This document shows, one piece after another, positions 10,704 through 21,840 of a stretch of 64,000 nucleotides of DNA. Position 1 is the first letter of the stretch, and each line of letters opens with the position of its first letter. The position numbers and the translations under genes were made by a program. Source of the DNA: Albugo candida (Eukaryota; Oomycota; Peronosporomycetes; Albuginales); assembly GCA_040437565.1 (NCBI GenBank), contig JBDOQK010000041.1:62001-126000 (forward strand). Direction: 5' to 3'. The notes under the pieces were generated by a model, which made no database searches, was not told the origin of the DNA, and saw nothing but the letters and a program-made list of their open reading frames with translations.

Positions 10704-11877
10704 TCACATTCCAGGAAAGTCTAGCACCTTCGCAATGGATGCTAGACTTATTCGTCCATGCTGCGAAATCAGCGTCACAATTTGATCGATTTCCACTTCC
10801 GACAAATATATATATCTGTCTCGCTGTTTTGTGATCGGGATGATGGCATTTGTCTCCTGCAGCTCTGTAATGGACGACTGCACGTCCAAAATGCTCAGTT
10901 CGAGTGCCATTGAAATTTGATCGACATGTATAGTTTTGTGCAGCTATACAATTCGATTAAGATATTGACGCCATGACTTTATGATAGAAATTACCTTAAC
11001 AAACTCTTCTACAGCATCGAGTGATTCTTTGGATTTCTCTGTACGTTCGGCTACAGTCGTCTTTTTCGTTGAGTACATATTGTTCCAGCTGTCGACTTGA
11101 TCCTTTTGCTTTTCGAATTCACGTTTCTTTGATTCTTCCTTCAAATCCTGTATTAATAAGAGACATAATCTTTATAAGCTCTTCATATGCTCTTGGATGA
11201 ATTTGTACACACAAATTCTTTCTCGAGCTTCGCTTCGAACGCTCTACGTTTGCGATAAGCCTAGGATAGTTTTAGCCTTCAGGTTGCCCCCAGTGAGTAT
11301 ATATTGACTCACTTCTTCTTTTATTTCGTCCCGCCGTCGTAGTTCTTCTCTCCGAGCCATTTCTTGCTACCACGTTGTAGCGTTAGAATAGAACAATACG
11401 GTGAAAAGTAGCAAATACTGACCTGATGCAATTCTTCTCGTTCACGACGCTTTGTCTCCCTTCTGATGTTCCTGAGTCTAAGCTCCGGGCTGCGTGAACA
11501 AGCTTCTTGAAATGCCTCCTCATACTCGCATTTTCATTACATACACTACGTCAGCTTCTTCATCGTTGTTTTGGTCTTGTTCAATTTGACCGTATTCCTT
11601 TTCTTCTTCAATTTCAACAACATCGTCAGCTTCTTGTTTCTTTCGATAGTTTTTTCGCTTCCGAAGTTTCTCCATCCGCTTTTGCTTCCATAGTTCTACT
11701 TTTTCATCCGTAGTAGTGATCTGCGCGAGTCTTTAGATGAGCGTGTGGAAATTATAGACTGCATAACACATCTACCGATTTATCTTCTTTGTGGAAGTGT
11801 CCTGCTGTAAACAGAATAATCAGTGTCGTGAGTATCAATCCCGTGCCGGCAATTATTAAGAAAATAGCGTCCTGCAT
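10704..11877 (-). CDS. DDRGK1: DDRGK1 (UFBP1), UFMylation ligase adaptor
   Basis: Seven exons: 11877-11776, 11720-11550, 11524-11423, 11366-11313, 11260-11213, 11147-10995, 10943-10704. They give 289 aa; human is 314. An N-terminal membrane anchor (QDAIFLIIAGTGLILTTLI) is followed by a long charged coiled coil (WKQKRMEKLRKRKNYRKK, RETKRREREELHQ, AYRKRRAFEAKLEKEF). The C-terminal winged-helix (PCI-like) domain holds TNAIIPITKQRDRYIYL, the counterpart of the DDRGK segment, and QHGRISLASIAKV. The protein partners UFL1 at the ER to attach UFM1, notably to ribosomes. The DDRGK tetrapeptide itself reads KQRDR. All introns, including a 25-bp one (11525-11549), are phase 0. Confidence 0.88.
11525..11549 (-). 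other. Candidate 25-bp mini-intron in DDRGK1
   Basis: GTAGTG...GCGAG on the minus strand. Without its removal the frame meets a stop just before YEEAFQEACSRSP. With removal the flanks join as NNDEEAD/YEEAF in phase 0, like every other intron of this gene. A one-base assembly or sequencing error is the main alternative. Confidence 0.45.
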
Positions 11878-12298
11878 ATTCGCCTCACAAACTTGAGAAT
11901 TAAACCAATCACGGTGCTGATATTGTTTTTTTTTGGTCGCACAGGAAGCATCCCTTTTGCGATGACGTCATAATGAAAGCGGGAATAAAATATATGCATA
12001 GCTGAACGTATTCATATTCTCATAGTCTCATCAATTAGACAATAGCTCAGTTGATCGTATTGTAGATAGTTCGCGCTAGTTCACAGTCCAGGGCCCTGAG
12101 TAGAGCCTAACGCAATCATGCTACCATTCGGGTCATCATGTCTGGATTTGTACGATGTGCTTGAGATGCATCATGAAGCTCGCATCAAGACGACCGGATG
12201 TTTATATTGAGTTTAAACATGCTGCACGCACTTGCTACTGCTCTCTAGTGTCTCCACCATACTTAGTGATGATCGTTTCCAATACTTGAACATCAGAT
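11878..12298. other. Intergenic region between DDRGK1 and Rab7
   Basis: About 420 bp upstream of the DDRGK1 start and downstream of the Rab7 stop. I see no coding pattern, RNA gene or repeat. Confidence 0.5.
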
Positions 12299-13209
12299 TT
12301 AGCAGCAGCTGCTTGACTCTTTCTTTGTCCTTGCTCTGCTTAGATCAATTGTCTCCGGCACATAGCTTGATGTTCGTATTAGCATGATATCGTAAGTTTC
12401 TCAATGAATGGACTTTCGCTTACATGTCTTCTTCTTGTCCTTTTTGTAACGCGATCGAAGCGATGGTTCGAAAGGCTACTTCAACGCTCGTTGATTCCTT
12501 CGCACTCGTTTCAAAGTGGTTCAAAGGCTGTCCCAAACTTTTAGATTGACACCATTCTTGTGCCCTCTCCAGTGATACCTGATTTGATTAACGATCATTT
12601 TTGATAAAATATGAGAATCAGAACGGCGAAATCACCTTGCGTTCTGTTTCTCTATCCACCTTGTTGCCCAGTACTAAGAATGGAAAGGTATCAGGATCGC
12701 GTGGTGCAGCTTGAACTAGAAATTCATCTCGCCACGAGTCCAACTTCTGGAAGGACTGATTTCCACACATGCATGCTCGTAAAAGACGATCTGCCGTACA
12801 ATTTCCAATGTCAAAATACCTTGGGATTAGTTATATCGTAGACGAGGATGCATGCGTCTGCACCACGATAGAACGCTACTCCGAGACTCTGGAAGCGTTC
12901 TTGTCCAGCTGTGTCCCAAATCTTATTCCAAGCGATTATGTTTGTTAAATACTGAAAAAATCATGAACTTATACCTGCAATGTTACTAATTTATCGTCGA
13001 ACACAAATTCTTTCGTCAAAAAATCTGCTCCGATAGTCGCTTTGTATTGATTGGAGAATTTCTGATTCACATATTGATTCATTAATGACGTTTTCCCCAC
13101 ACTATCGTATTTACTGCTACTTAAGAATCAGGATAAGTCTCATAATCATTACGTACCCACTATCCCCGAGTATTGTAAGCTTCAATAATACTTTTTTCCG
13201 ATGTGCCAT
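12299..13209 (-). CDS. RAB7: Rab7 small GTPase
   Basis: Six exons: 13209-13157, 13101-12975, 12921-12820, 12755-12636, 12578-12424, 12338-12299. They encode 198 aa. The N-terminus [18 protein letters not shown] is Rab7-like. G1 is GDSGVGKTS. The effector/switch I stretch [15 protein letters not shown] is diagnostic of Rab7, switch II is [14 protein letters not shown]4 is GNKVD and G5 is ETSAKE. The C-terminus ends SSSCC, a double-cysteine geranylgeranylation signal. Rab7 directs late-endosome, lysosome and vacuole fusion and autophagosome maturation. Choosing the acceptor after 12339 puts the CC motif and stop in frame; the alternative frame lacks a prenylation signal. Confidence 0.95.
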
Positions 13210-13930
13210 ATTTCTTTGAATTTTGATTCCCAAGGTGAAAACTCTACGTTTTTGATAACCTCCCGGTAATGATGCGAGCGAGTTAGCCTCAATTATTTCT
13301 TCCGTCAGATATGTAGACTGTTTTCACAGTGGAATAGATTTTGTGATGCATGATACTGTACGAATAAAAGCGATATTATCATGCGAATTGAAATATGAAG
13401 GCGTAAAGAAACAGCGCGAATTGGCAAAATATTGGCTCGAATCGCCTATGGAAAAAAACTTCATCTCTGTTTCAAGATACTCCGTTTATCGTATTCGACG
13501 AAGGACTCTTTCGTAATCTCAAATGTCAAATCACTGGTGTGTATCAGACTCGGGTCAGTGAGATTGTTGACGCACGACGATTCTTCTTGTTATGCTCCTT
13601 GCTCTATCAAAATGATGAAGTCATCTCAACACGACGGTACATAGGTAGAATTAAGAACGGTGTGATGCCCAGATAGTGCGTTTTGGTTTTTAAGTTGACC
13701 TCTGCGCTGTAAACAGTCTACCGAGAAAATTTCTGTTTCCCGGAATATAAAGAATAAAGTTTTGTAGAGTCGAAGATCTGTAAAGCGACAACTGCATTGT
13801 CACTTTCGGATTGTCCAGTAAGAGTCTGAGGAACATTTCTGATTGCCATCGAGATTGTTGTCCCTTAAGGCATCCCTGAGCTGAACCTGGTGATCAACAA
13901 TAACATCAGCCTCTGTATTTTTGCGTTATA
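13210..13930. other. Intergenic region upstream of Rab7
   Basis: AT-rich DNA between the Rab7 start and the LINE relic. The open frame 13432-13644 (+) has no recognisable features and is probably chance. Confidence 0.4.
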
Positions 13931-16900
13931 TGCTGCGCAGGCTATCTACAGCCTTCATCGAAGAGACTCTATGATAAACGAGTCGATAATTCGACGTGTA
14001 GTCCACCATCTTGTTGACGAAGATATAGAAACTCCTTGCTGATCAGGTGAACGTATTTACGAACAAGCACAAATCGATCTAGCATCGACTGCCACTATCG
14101 GAGAGTCTCTGCTGGTATGTACACCAGAATAGTGTAATGCCACAGAAGGGATAAAATCATCGTATGCTCAACCAGTAGTTCGACCACGCACAGTTCGTGC
14201 ATGGCGAAACCATACACCAAATCTATTATAAAAACCCTTGCCGAGGTTGAAATAACCGTCGAATGAGTCGGTATCTGGCCGAACGGAATACCCAAATACT
14301 TGACCGAATCCTCCGGACCCATTATGGTCAAATTGGGAATATGTGGACATGGCTTGGTCCGAGTCAGCGAGCGCAAGGATGATTTGTTCAAGTTGAGTTT
14401 CACTCCCGATCCATCGCAATAGACTTGAACGAGTTCGAGTTGCGTCAAAACACCATTTGGTGTCTCTGAAAGCAATGTCGAATCGTCCACAAAAAGTAAT
14501 TTAGTTGCGACAGTCGTTCCATTAATCCAAATGCCATGTTCTTCATGTCCCAAAGGTTCGATCGTCATCAGAAAAAGTAATGCTGAGAGAGGATCACCTT
14601 GTTTCACTTCACGTTGTGGTTTAATGGACGGTGTAATATTTCCATTGACCATCAACTGCGCCTTTGTGTTATTGTGTAGAGGACGAACCTAGTTGATGTA
14701 ACTTTTTCCAACGCCCATTTCTTCCAAAACGTGAAACATGTACGTCCAATTGACTTAATCATAAGCTTTCTCAAAGTCGAGAAAAGTCGCATAAGCTTCC
14801 TCCCACGATGAGTGACCAAGTCTTGGATGTCGGTGAGATGTTGAATATGGTGATGCATTGACCTCCCTCGAACAAATGCGTCTTGATCTTGATGGATCAA
14901 TTTTGACAAAAATCGTTGCAATTGATACGACAACACTTTTGAAAGTACTTTCACATCGACGCAAAGCAGTGCGATCGGTCTATAGTTACCAGGATCACCT
15001 CGTCATCCTTTTTTGTATAAAAGTGTGATTGCGGAGTGACGTTGTGATCGAAGTAAAATTCTTCTTTCCAGTTGATATTCGAACACGATCTTCAGACACT
15101 CGCCAAACGTTTCCGGATCAAGCTGATAAAATTGCAGCTGGTAGTCCATCCATACCTGGAGAAGAACTACTTCACGTGTGCTTGATCGCTTCCGCCATCT
15201 CGGTAGTACTTAAGCGAGTTGAGAGACGGTCTTGCTTTGCTGAGCAAGGGAAACTTGAATCGAATTCAGTATTTTTTTTGTTTCTTTCGCAAGGATCATC
15301 TGAGTCGGTCTCGGAGCTATAAAAAGAGCCCATGACACCACCCCAAGAAAAAAAATGATCTCTAAATTCGTCAATAATCTCCCTCGGTTTCGATGTCACG
15401 GTGCCGCCACGCGAAGACAAGGACTATCCGTAGGCGAAAAAAATGCTTCGAGGAATTTTCCATATGCTTTACGTGATGATCGAAGCTTTCATTTTGGTTG
15501 TATTTGGCACTGTTTTCGACTGAACTTCTGAACTGTTCTAAAAACTCGATTCGTACAAATGCCATGACTGATTGCTGTCTTCAGAGCGATATCGAGCTGC
15601 TGTGGCTTCCCAAACAAGATGGCCAGACTCAACATCACATCGGCTATCTGCAATCCTTTTTTCAATTCCTTGATTTGATTTTCGTCCTCCAGCTTTCCCA
15701 TATTTTTCAGGAAGTCGAAGTTGTCCGCAACTGTTCGGGCACCTAATTCGCTTCCAATTTGATTGCTTCGACAAGTTGAGGATATTCAATTATTCGTAAT
15801 GAACGTTTTCAATATCTTCTCCCTTAAGATGGATTTGGATTTGCAAAAGTTCATTTTTGTTGTACTGTACGTACATGATCTACCGCATGCCGTGAAAGGG
15901 AATATTCGTAGGTTTTGTATACCATAGTAAACAGCTCTTCCGACATGAGATGTAATCTAGTTGATTCTTGCGAGGGAATGGCCGTGTAAATACTTTTTCA
16001 GTCAGATGGTGCATTCGCCAAGCGTCTACCACACCTTACTGTGAAAGCCATTCCAAACACGCTAATCGACTTGATTCGTGTCGAATCATTCAACTCGGAG
16101 CATCGATAGCTGGATTGAGTGGTTTGAGATGTGTTACAGTCTATTAGAAAGTGTAGGAATTAAATAAATTATAGAAATTTACTCTTTCCTCGGCCTTGAC
16201 CGGTGCATGTACACTGTGAATATATAATGGTGCATGGTGAATGAGAAGACCCACAACCAAATTGCGATTTCGAATACTTCGTTCTGTGAGTTCGTCAGCT
16301 GCAGTATAGCCAGGAAAGTCCGAACGAAGTATTGTCATCACACTGCCACTGCAATTTTAAGTTGAATGGAGAATCACTGCTGTGGTCATTGACAAACAAT
16401 TTGTGCTGCATTTTTGTATGTGATAAAAGCTAAAGTAATTCCAGTTAGTTGCGATCTTGAAACTTGTTTCTGAAGCGCAGCGAATGGAGGCTTGTGATAC
16501 GACTTGGTCGATGAATAGATGACCATTCTTATGAATTTCATTGACATGCACCGTGAGCGCTGAAATGTTGTTCCACGTTGAAATTAATGAGGAGCCCTTG
16601 ACATTCACGCTGAAGGAGACCCGCAATCAACTTCTTTTCATCATCTTGGATAAGGAGGTAAATTTTTGCAAATTATTCCGGGAATTAGTAAGGCTTTACT
16701 GACAGCTCGTCAATATCGTTAGAGAAAGCTCCTCACATTTACCGCCAATCCATTTCATCCAATACCTGGTGCCCAAAGCTGAGCGTGACAACGATAGGAG
16801 CACGTTGGTAGGCAACATTCGACAATGATATACTGGAATCCAGATTACTGCCCCGTCAGTAAAATATTGGACCCAATAATCATTTGCTTTAATTGCGGGG

Positions 16901-17600
16901 TCACTGCACATGAGTATTAATTCCATCATGGAAAGAGCTGCTTTTGGCAACCCGAGAACCAAATCTGGCACTAACTTCCTCCATGAAGCTATTTTTTCTA
17001 ACATCACGTCGCGCTTTGGTGGAACTTTCCCACCAACATGGCGACTCCATCGCGTTGAAAACGTAACATAGTCATTCAAATCACGAGAAGAAATACGAGA
17101 GTGATCATCAGTAGATACTCCATTTCATTCAAAGTTTCATCATTCGACTTCATACACACGAGTAGCACACCGTTCATAGTGATCGGATGATTTTGTCCGG
17201 ATTTGTGCTGAACTTGATCAGCCTTCGAACATGTTCGATTTTTGCGTCCGCTGGGACCAGCTTGTCCGGTCTAAATGTGAGGATGGCATTTTAGAATCAA
17301 TATCCATAAGCTCTCCCACCTCGCCAACTCTGGTTGGTCGCTCCGTTTTTTAACCTTTGTGTGGCGTTTTCGAATAAACTAAGCTACCTCTTTTTGCGGC
17401 CAGAATTGAACAATCATCAAACGTACAACGTCAACGTATATTATTGGCGCAATACAAGCCCCCCAATGACATTCCAAAAGCTTCTTCCCAATCACATTTA
17501 ATCTTGATACCAACCATCCTGCTCCTTTCACAACAAAACAAATTCCTTTTTTTCTGCCAGCCCATTCATCTAAGTAGCATGCCTCGAACCACAAAACAGA
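13930..17600 (-). mobile_element. Degraded LINE (non-LTR retrotransposon): ORF1-like, endonuclease and reverse transcriptase
   Basis: On the minus strand, reading downward. 17379-17594 and 16696-17079 hold ORF1-like frames (GWLVSRLNVIGKKLLE; LVLGLPKAALSMMELIL). 16144-16626 gives an endonuclease-like segment (VNEIHKNGHLFIDQVVSQ; LYIHSVHAPVKAEERVNFY). 15172-15789 is the linker before the polymerase (PREIIDEFRDHFFSW). 14095-14954 is reverse transcriptase: LSKLIHQDQDAFVRGRS, KQGDPLSALLFLMTIEP, the catalytic FVDD box within LLFVDDSTLL, and SVKYLGIPFG. The frames are broken by many stops and frameshifts, so this copy cannot code. ORF1 assignment is weak; the RT call is strong. No poly-A tail or target-site duplication could be placed. 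Confidence 0.75.
14095..14954 (-). pseudogene. LINE reverse-transcriptase remnant
   Basis: Best preserved part of the LINE. Two frames cover RT blocks from VLSKVLSYQLQRFL through QDAFVRGRSMHHH to the catalytic FVDDS motif and the following SVKYLGIPFG block. A frameshift near 14650-14770 separates the two halves, and the fingers-palm segment FLDFEKAYD (14755-14781) lies in a third frame. Confidence 0.8.
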
Positions 17601-17733
17601 ACGTCACATGAAAGATATGCGGGCTGCTTTTGAGACGAAGTTCAAGTATTGACAATAGAACCGATACAGAGAAAGATTTAGAATCCGAATTCGTGAATTT
17701 TGAGGAAGAGCAAATGGACACCATTATTGTAAG

Positions 17734-17833
17734 NNNNNNNNNNNNNNNNNNNNNNNNNNNNNNNNNNNNNNNNNNNNNNNNNNNNNNNNNNNNNNNNNNN
17801 NNNNNNNNNNNNNNNNNNNNNNNNNNNNNNNNN
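17734..17833. other. Assembly gap with overlapping flanks
   Basis: 100 N. 17225-17733 and 17834-18342 are the same 509 bp, so the ORF1-like frame at 17379-17594 reappears at 17988-18203. Confidence 0.95.
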
Positions 17834-18360
17834 TCGAACATGTTCGATTTTTGCGTCCGCTGGGACCAGCTTGTCCGGTCTAAATGTGAGGATGGCATTT
17901 TAGAATCAATATCCATAAGCTCTCCCACCTCGCCAACTCTGGTTGGTCGCTCCGTTTTTTAACCTTTGTGTGGCGTTTTCGAATAAACTAAGCTACCTCT
18001 TTTTGCGGCCAGAATTGAACAATCATCAAACGTACAACGTCAACGTATATTATTGGCGCAATACAAGCCCCCCAATGACATTCCAAAAGCTTCTTCCCAA
18101 TCACATTTAATCTTGATACCAACCATCCTGCTCCTTTCACAACAAAACAAATTCCTTTTTTTCTGCCAGCCCATTCATCTAAGTAGCATGCCTCGAACCA
18201 CAAAACAGAACGTCACATGAAAGATATGCGGGCTGCTTTTGAGACGAAGTTCAAGTATTGACAATAGAACCGATACAGAGAAAGATTTAGAATCCGAATT
18301 CGTGAATTTTGAGGAAGAGCAAATGGACACCATTATTGTAAGAATTTAGTCTGCTCGTAA

Positions 18361-20243
18361 ACGGCCTTCTCGGTACCTTGGATATTCCTACAGAACGAAC
18401 CTTATCAAAAAAGAAGCGCAGGGAAAAGCTGCTGTTGGCTCAAGAAAGCTGGAGACATACTTCAAGGCGAAATCCACACAGCGTCAGCCTATAGATTCTG
18501 AAAGCAAGGACTCGATAGATGATAGACCTCTTTATCTTTCCATCAACCTTCAAAGATAGCCTGTGAAACTGGGCAAACTGAATGAGTCACAGGAGGAAAT
18601 TATGCGGCTACGTCTTGCCTCTCTAGTAGGAAATTTAGCTCATACTCTGTGGAAGTCAGGTATAGTTAATTCATGTTGCACATTCGCTAGCGCAATTTTC
18701 TTTTATTTGTTGACGTTCTATCATGATGAAAATCGAGAGTTGCTGCCTCGCAAATAACTGTGGTGGCGAATGAAAAGGTCGTTGCTTTGCCAAGATGCCT
18801 CGTGGCTGAGGACATTTATATCTTGAAAGGTTTCATTCCCGAGAGCAAGCGGGGAAAGCATGTTGAAACAATCAGTTTACGAGAGGATGAAGATGCCATT
18901 GCAGTTGTACAGCTTTACCTTCGAAACCATAAATTCTACTTAGTGACAACGGATTTTACCAAGCATGTCAACGAGCAAATACTTCCAAAAATTGATCCCG
19001 CCGCATCTCTTCACCTCAGCGCTGGGACTCGCTGGTTGAAAATTTTATCCTATGCTATCCAGAGTTGAAGAAAGGCATAAACGTTGATGACGATGAACGA
19101 GCAGATGTCGTGGCATATCGTCCTCAGTTTTTGGGACGAATGAGAAACTATGAGCCATTCATGCCGGAATTGTTGGGACGGAAATTGGATTTGGCCTGCT
19201 GGAGATGCCATCATCCTATTGACGCATGATGAAAGCACATTTGCCGCTCACATAAAATATGGCTTCCTTATGGCGAACAGCCACTGCGAAGAATGAGGCT
19301 GGAAGATCGATACATGTCAGCGATTTCCTGACTGATGTTGGTAAGTCTCTTATTTTAAAACTTTTCGCTCGTTACTTTGATTAAGAGCTAGCATTTTCTA
19401 TCTGATATAAGGGGGTCGACTAGCTTTGAGCAAAGAATAGCAGCTTCAACACAGCTATCTTCCAGATGAGGCCTTCATAATCACATATCCCGGCAGGAAC
19501 TATGATGTTTGGTGAACTGCGGAAGACCTTCACAAGCAAGTCCGGGATGCTGCAATCCCCATTTTCTATATGCACTTTCCCAATACAAAAGCTCTCTTCG
19601 CTTTTGACAATGTGACTAGCTACGCGGCATTTGCTGAAGATGCTTCCGTATCTTGACGGATGAATGTTGTACCGGCAGGAAAGCAACCGGTGTTGCGAAA
19701 TGGAATTCTGGAGATGGGACAGAGCAATCTATGGTATTCCCCATAGATCATCCTCTGACCGGGCAATCAAAAGGCATAAGGATCTTCCTGCAGGAACGCA
19801 CCCTTTGGACGCCAAACCTTTGCCTGGATTGCCGGGGTAAATTTGGTATCGCAGGTAGTTGCTTCGGCCGCAGTTTTATTCAGAGCTAACCAAACTTCAA
19901 AGCTCAAAACGGTTAGTTGGATGAGACAACCACTGCGGCGGGCCATCTCATCCTCTTACCCCAAATTCCATTGCGAAATAAATTCAATGAGAAACTTTTG
20001 GGGGGAAGCAAAACGATATGCAAGAAAAATTGCGATTACACATGGAAAGAATTGGTTGCGATAGTTTCGAAAGCACTTGCCTCAGTTCCGCTCGCAACAA
20101 TCCGTCGCCATGCTAGAGAGTGCTTCCTTTATATGGATGTGTATCAGAAAGATGTAAGCGGAGAAGCCGCGGAATATGCTATGAAAAATACCGATCACTT
20201 TGAAGAGATCCAGACTCAGTTCTCACTGACAGCAATGCTTTAG
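18361..20243 (+). pseudogene. Degraded DDE-type DNA transposase
   Basis: Successive plus-strand frames follow one transposase family seen in fungal and oomycete genomes. The N-terminal part is SRYLGYSYRTNLIKKEAQ and KLETYF. A DNA-binding block follows (KHVNEQILPKIDPAASLHLS), then KKGINVDDDERADVVAYR and MRNYEPFM. The catalytic core has the first acid in THDESTFAAH, then PLRR and SDFLTDVG, FPNTKALFAFDNVTSYAAF with the second acid, VVPAGKQPVLRNG, and YPKFHCEIN with the presumed third acid. The tail is KNCDYTWKELVAIVSKAL, VPLATIRRHARECFLYMD. Stops and frameshifts separate these pieces (for example after 18558, near 19067, 19226 and 19840-19920), so it is inactive. I could not place terminal inverted repeats. 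Confidence 0.75.
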
Positions 20244-20540
20244 CATCTTCTGCATGAAGTTGTAAGTGTGATATCTAATCATAGATATTACACTTGTTCT
20301 TAAACCCTAAACCCTAAGTTAGCCACTGATGGCGACCAAATTTTGCGCATTGATAGGAAAATACCAGTAATTCAGAAATCAAGGCAGCTTATATAGCCTT
20401 ATAATTTAACCAAAAATTATTCAATTTGAAATCTAAGCCTTTTGTTTTGAATCTCTGGGCTGCATCTATCAGATAAAATCGCTATTTTGTTGTGCGATGA
20501 TTTATGCGTGAAGAAAAGTAAATTCAGCAAGGCTCGAAAT
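20244..20540. other. Transposon 3' flank, no gene
   Basis: AT-rich stretch after the transposase remnant. It contains the short telomere-like run listed separately and nothing else that I recognise. Confidence 0.5.
20301..20318. repeat. Short interstitial telomere-like run
   Basis: TAAACCCTAAACCCTAAG contains about two and a half copies of CCCTAAA, the plant-type telomere unit also reported for oomycetes. Too short for a former chromosome end to be claimed. Confidence 0.5.
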
Positions 20541-21600
20541 AGTTACAGGCTACAGGTGGTTTGTACTGTATATCTTCTGACATCCGTGTTTGCACGGTAA
20601 TAATATGAAATCGTGTTCTATGCTCCAGGTTGCCAGCTTCTTCGACTTGCTTTGTCTCCACATCCATTGTTGCAAGAACGGAGCAATAGTCTTCGGTCGC
20701 CAAACCAGGTATAGCACTTTCGACACCATGTTTCGGAATGGCTCCACCCGGTGACGTTCTCTGCACTTACAAACCAGCTGCATGGTTATATCCCCATCTT
20801 ACTCTACTGGTTCCATTAAGCCTTGTAGAGATGGTTTGTTCTCTAGATGTAGGATTGGAAGGAATTTTTGCGGGAGTTGGGGTTTGCCCGGTGGTGTGAT
20901 CGTCGGAGGAGAATTGGACTCCGACGAGATTTGCTTGGATAATTCCGTTCCACTGTCTTTGTCACCTCTTTTTGATTCGGAATAGGCATACCATGGATTT
21001 TGAGGAGACCGAAGATGCATTGTTTGTTGTTATTTCTTTTCCTGGAGCTGTAGCCGAGGGAGTAGGAGCGGCTTTCAAGTCCAAACAGTATGTCCCACGT
21101 TGACCGAAACATGTCCAAATCGGAGCATTTTTCCCGGTACCGGGAATAGTTGTTTGCAGAATGCGATCCGCTCGCATACCTTCCCCGCACGTGGAGGACG
21201 TAAAGTAAACTCTCCACGTCGACATAAGCACTCCTTTGGAGGAATTTGCATCCCGAAAGGATCGAGAAGTACGCCACAGTTGTTTTCATGTAGAGGTTTA
21301 AAAATTACCTTTCTTTCGACCTCAAGACTGACACCGAACACATTCAGGTAGTAGCGACATTCCAAGGTGGCGTACTATTGCAGCAGTATCCAATGCTTTC
21401 GGCTTCAGGAGCTCCGCGCGGATGTGCGCTTTCGGTCCGACATTGTCTTTGTGCAACGACTCTTGCGACTTGATAAGTTCTGCCAAGGTGGGACGTTTGG
21501 TGTCATCCACACTTGCAGTTGTCTTGGCACCACCCTGTGACGAGGCAATGACAATAACACCAGTGCCACCCTGTGCCGTCACACTGGGGAAATACTCTCC
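20540..21600 (-). other. Unidentified frame set, possibly LINE ORF1-like relic
   Basis: Minus-strand frames at 21322-21582 (AAIVRHLGMSLLPECVR, upstream TLAELIKSQESLHKD), 21075-21365 (MECRYYLNVFGVSLEVE, GVLLDPFGMQIPPK, EFTLRPPRAG) and 20799-21289. Proline-rich sequence follows downstream. The order resembles oomycete retroelement ORF1 proteins but I recognise no domain. The frames overlap and shift, so a decayed gene or element is likelier than an intact one. It lies between the DDE transposase relic and dispersed repeat copy A. Confidence 0.3.
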
Positions 21601-21840
21601 ACGTCAACCACACAGAGGTGATGATTGATCAACAATCATGCAATCGCTCATAAATGGGTGATTCGTCAGTTGCCACGCCAGTACAAGAAGACGCTAAAAC
21701 GCTGGGCTGTATCGATATGTCGAATTGAATCATTCCGCTGGAGAGGAAAAGGTTGAAAGAGGTTGAAAAAGGTTGCTTTCCGAGTTTTTGTTCTGAACGG
21801 GGTAACTTAGTAGCCGGAAAATTGAGAACTTGACCTGTTT

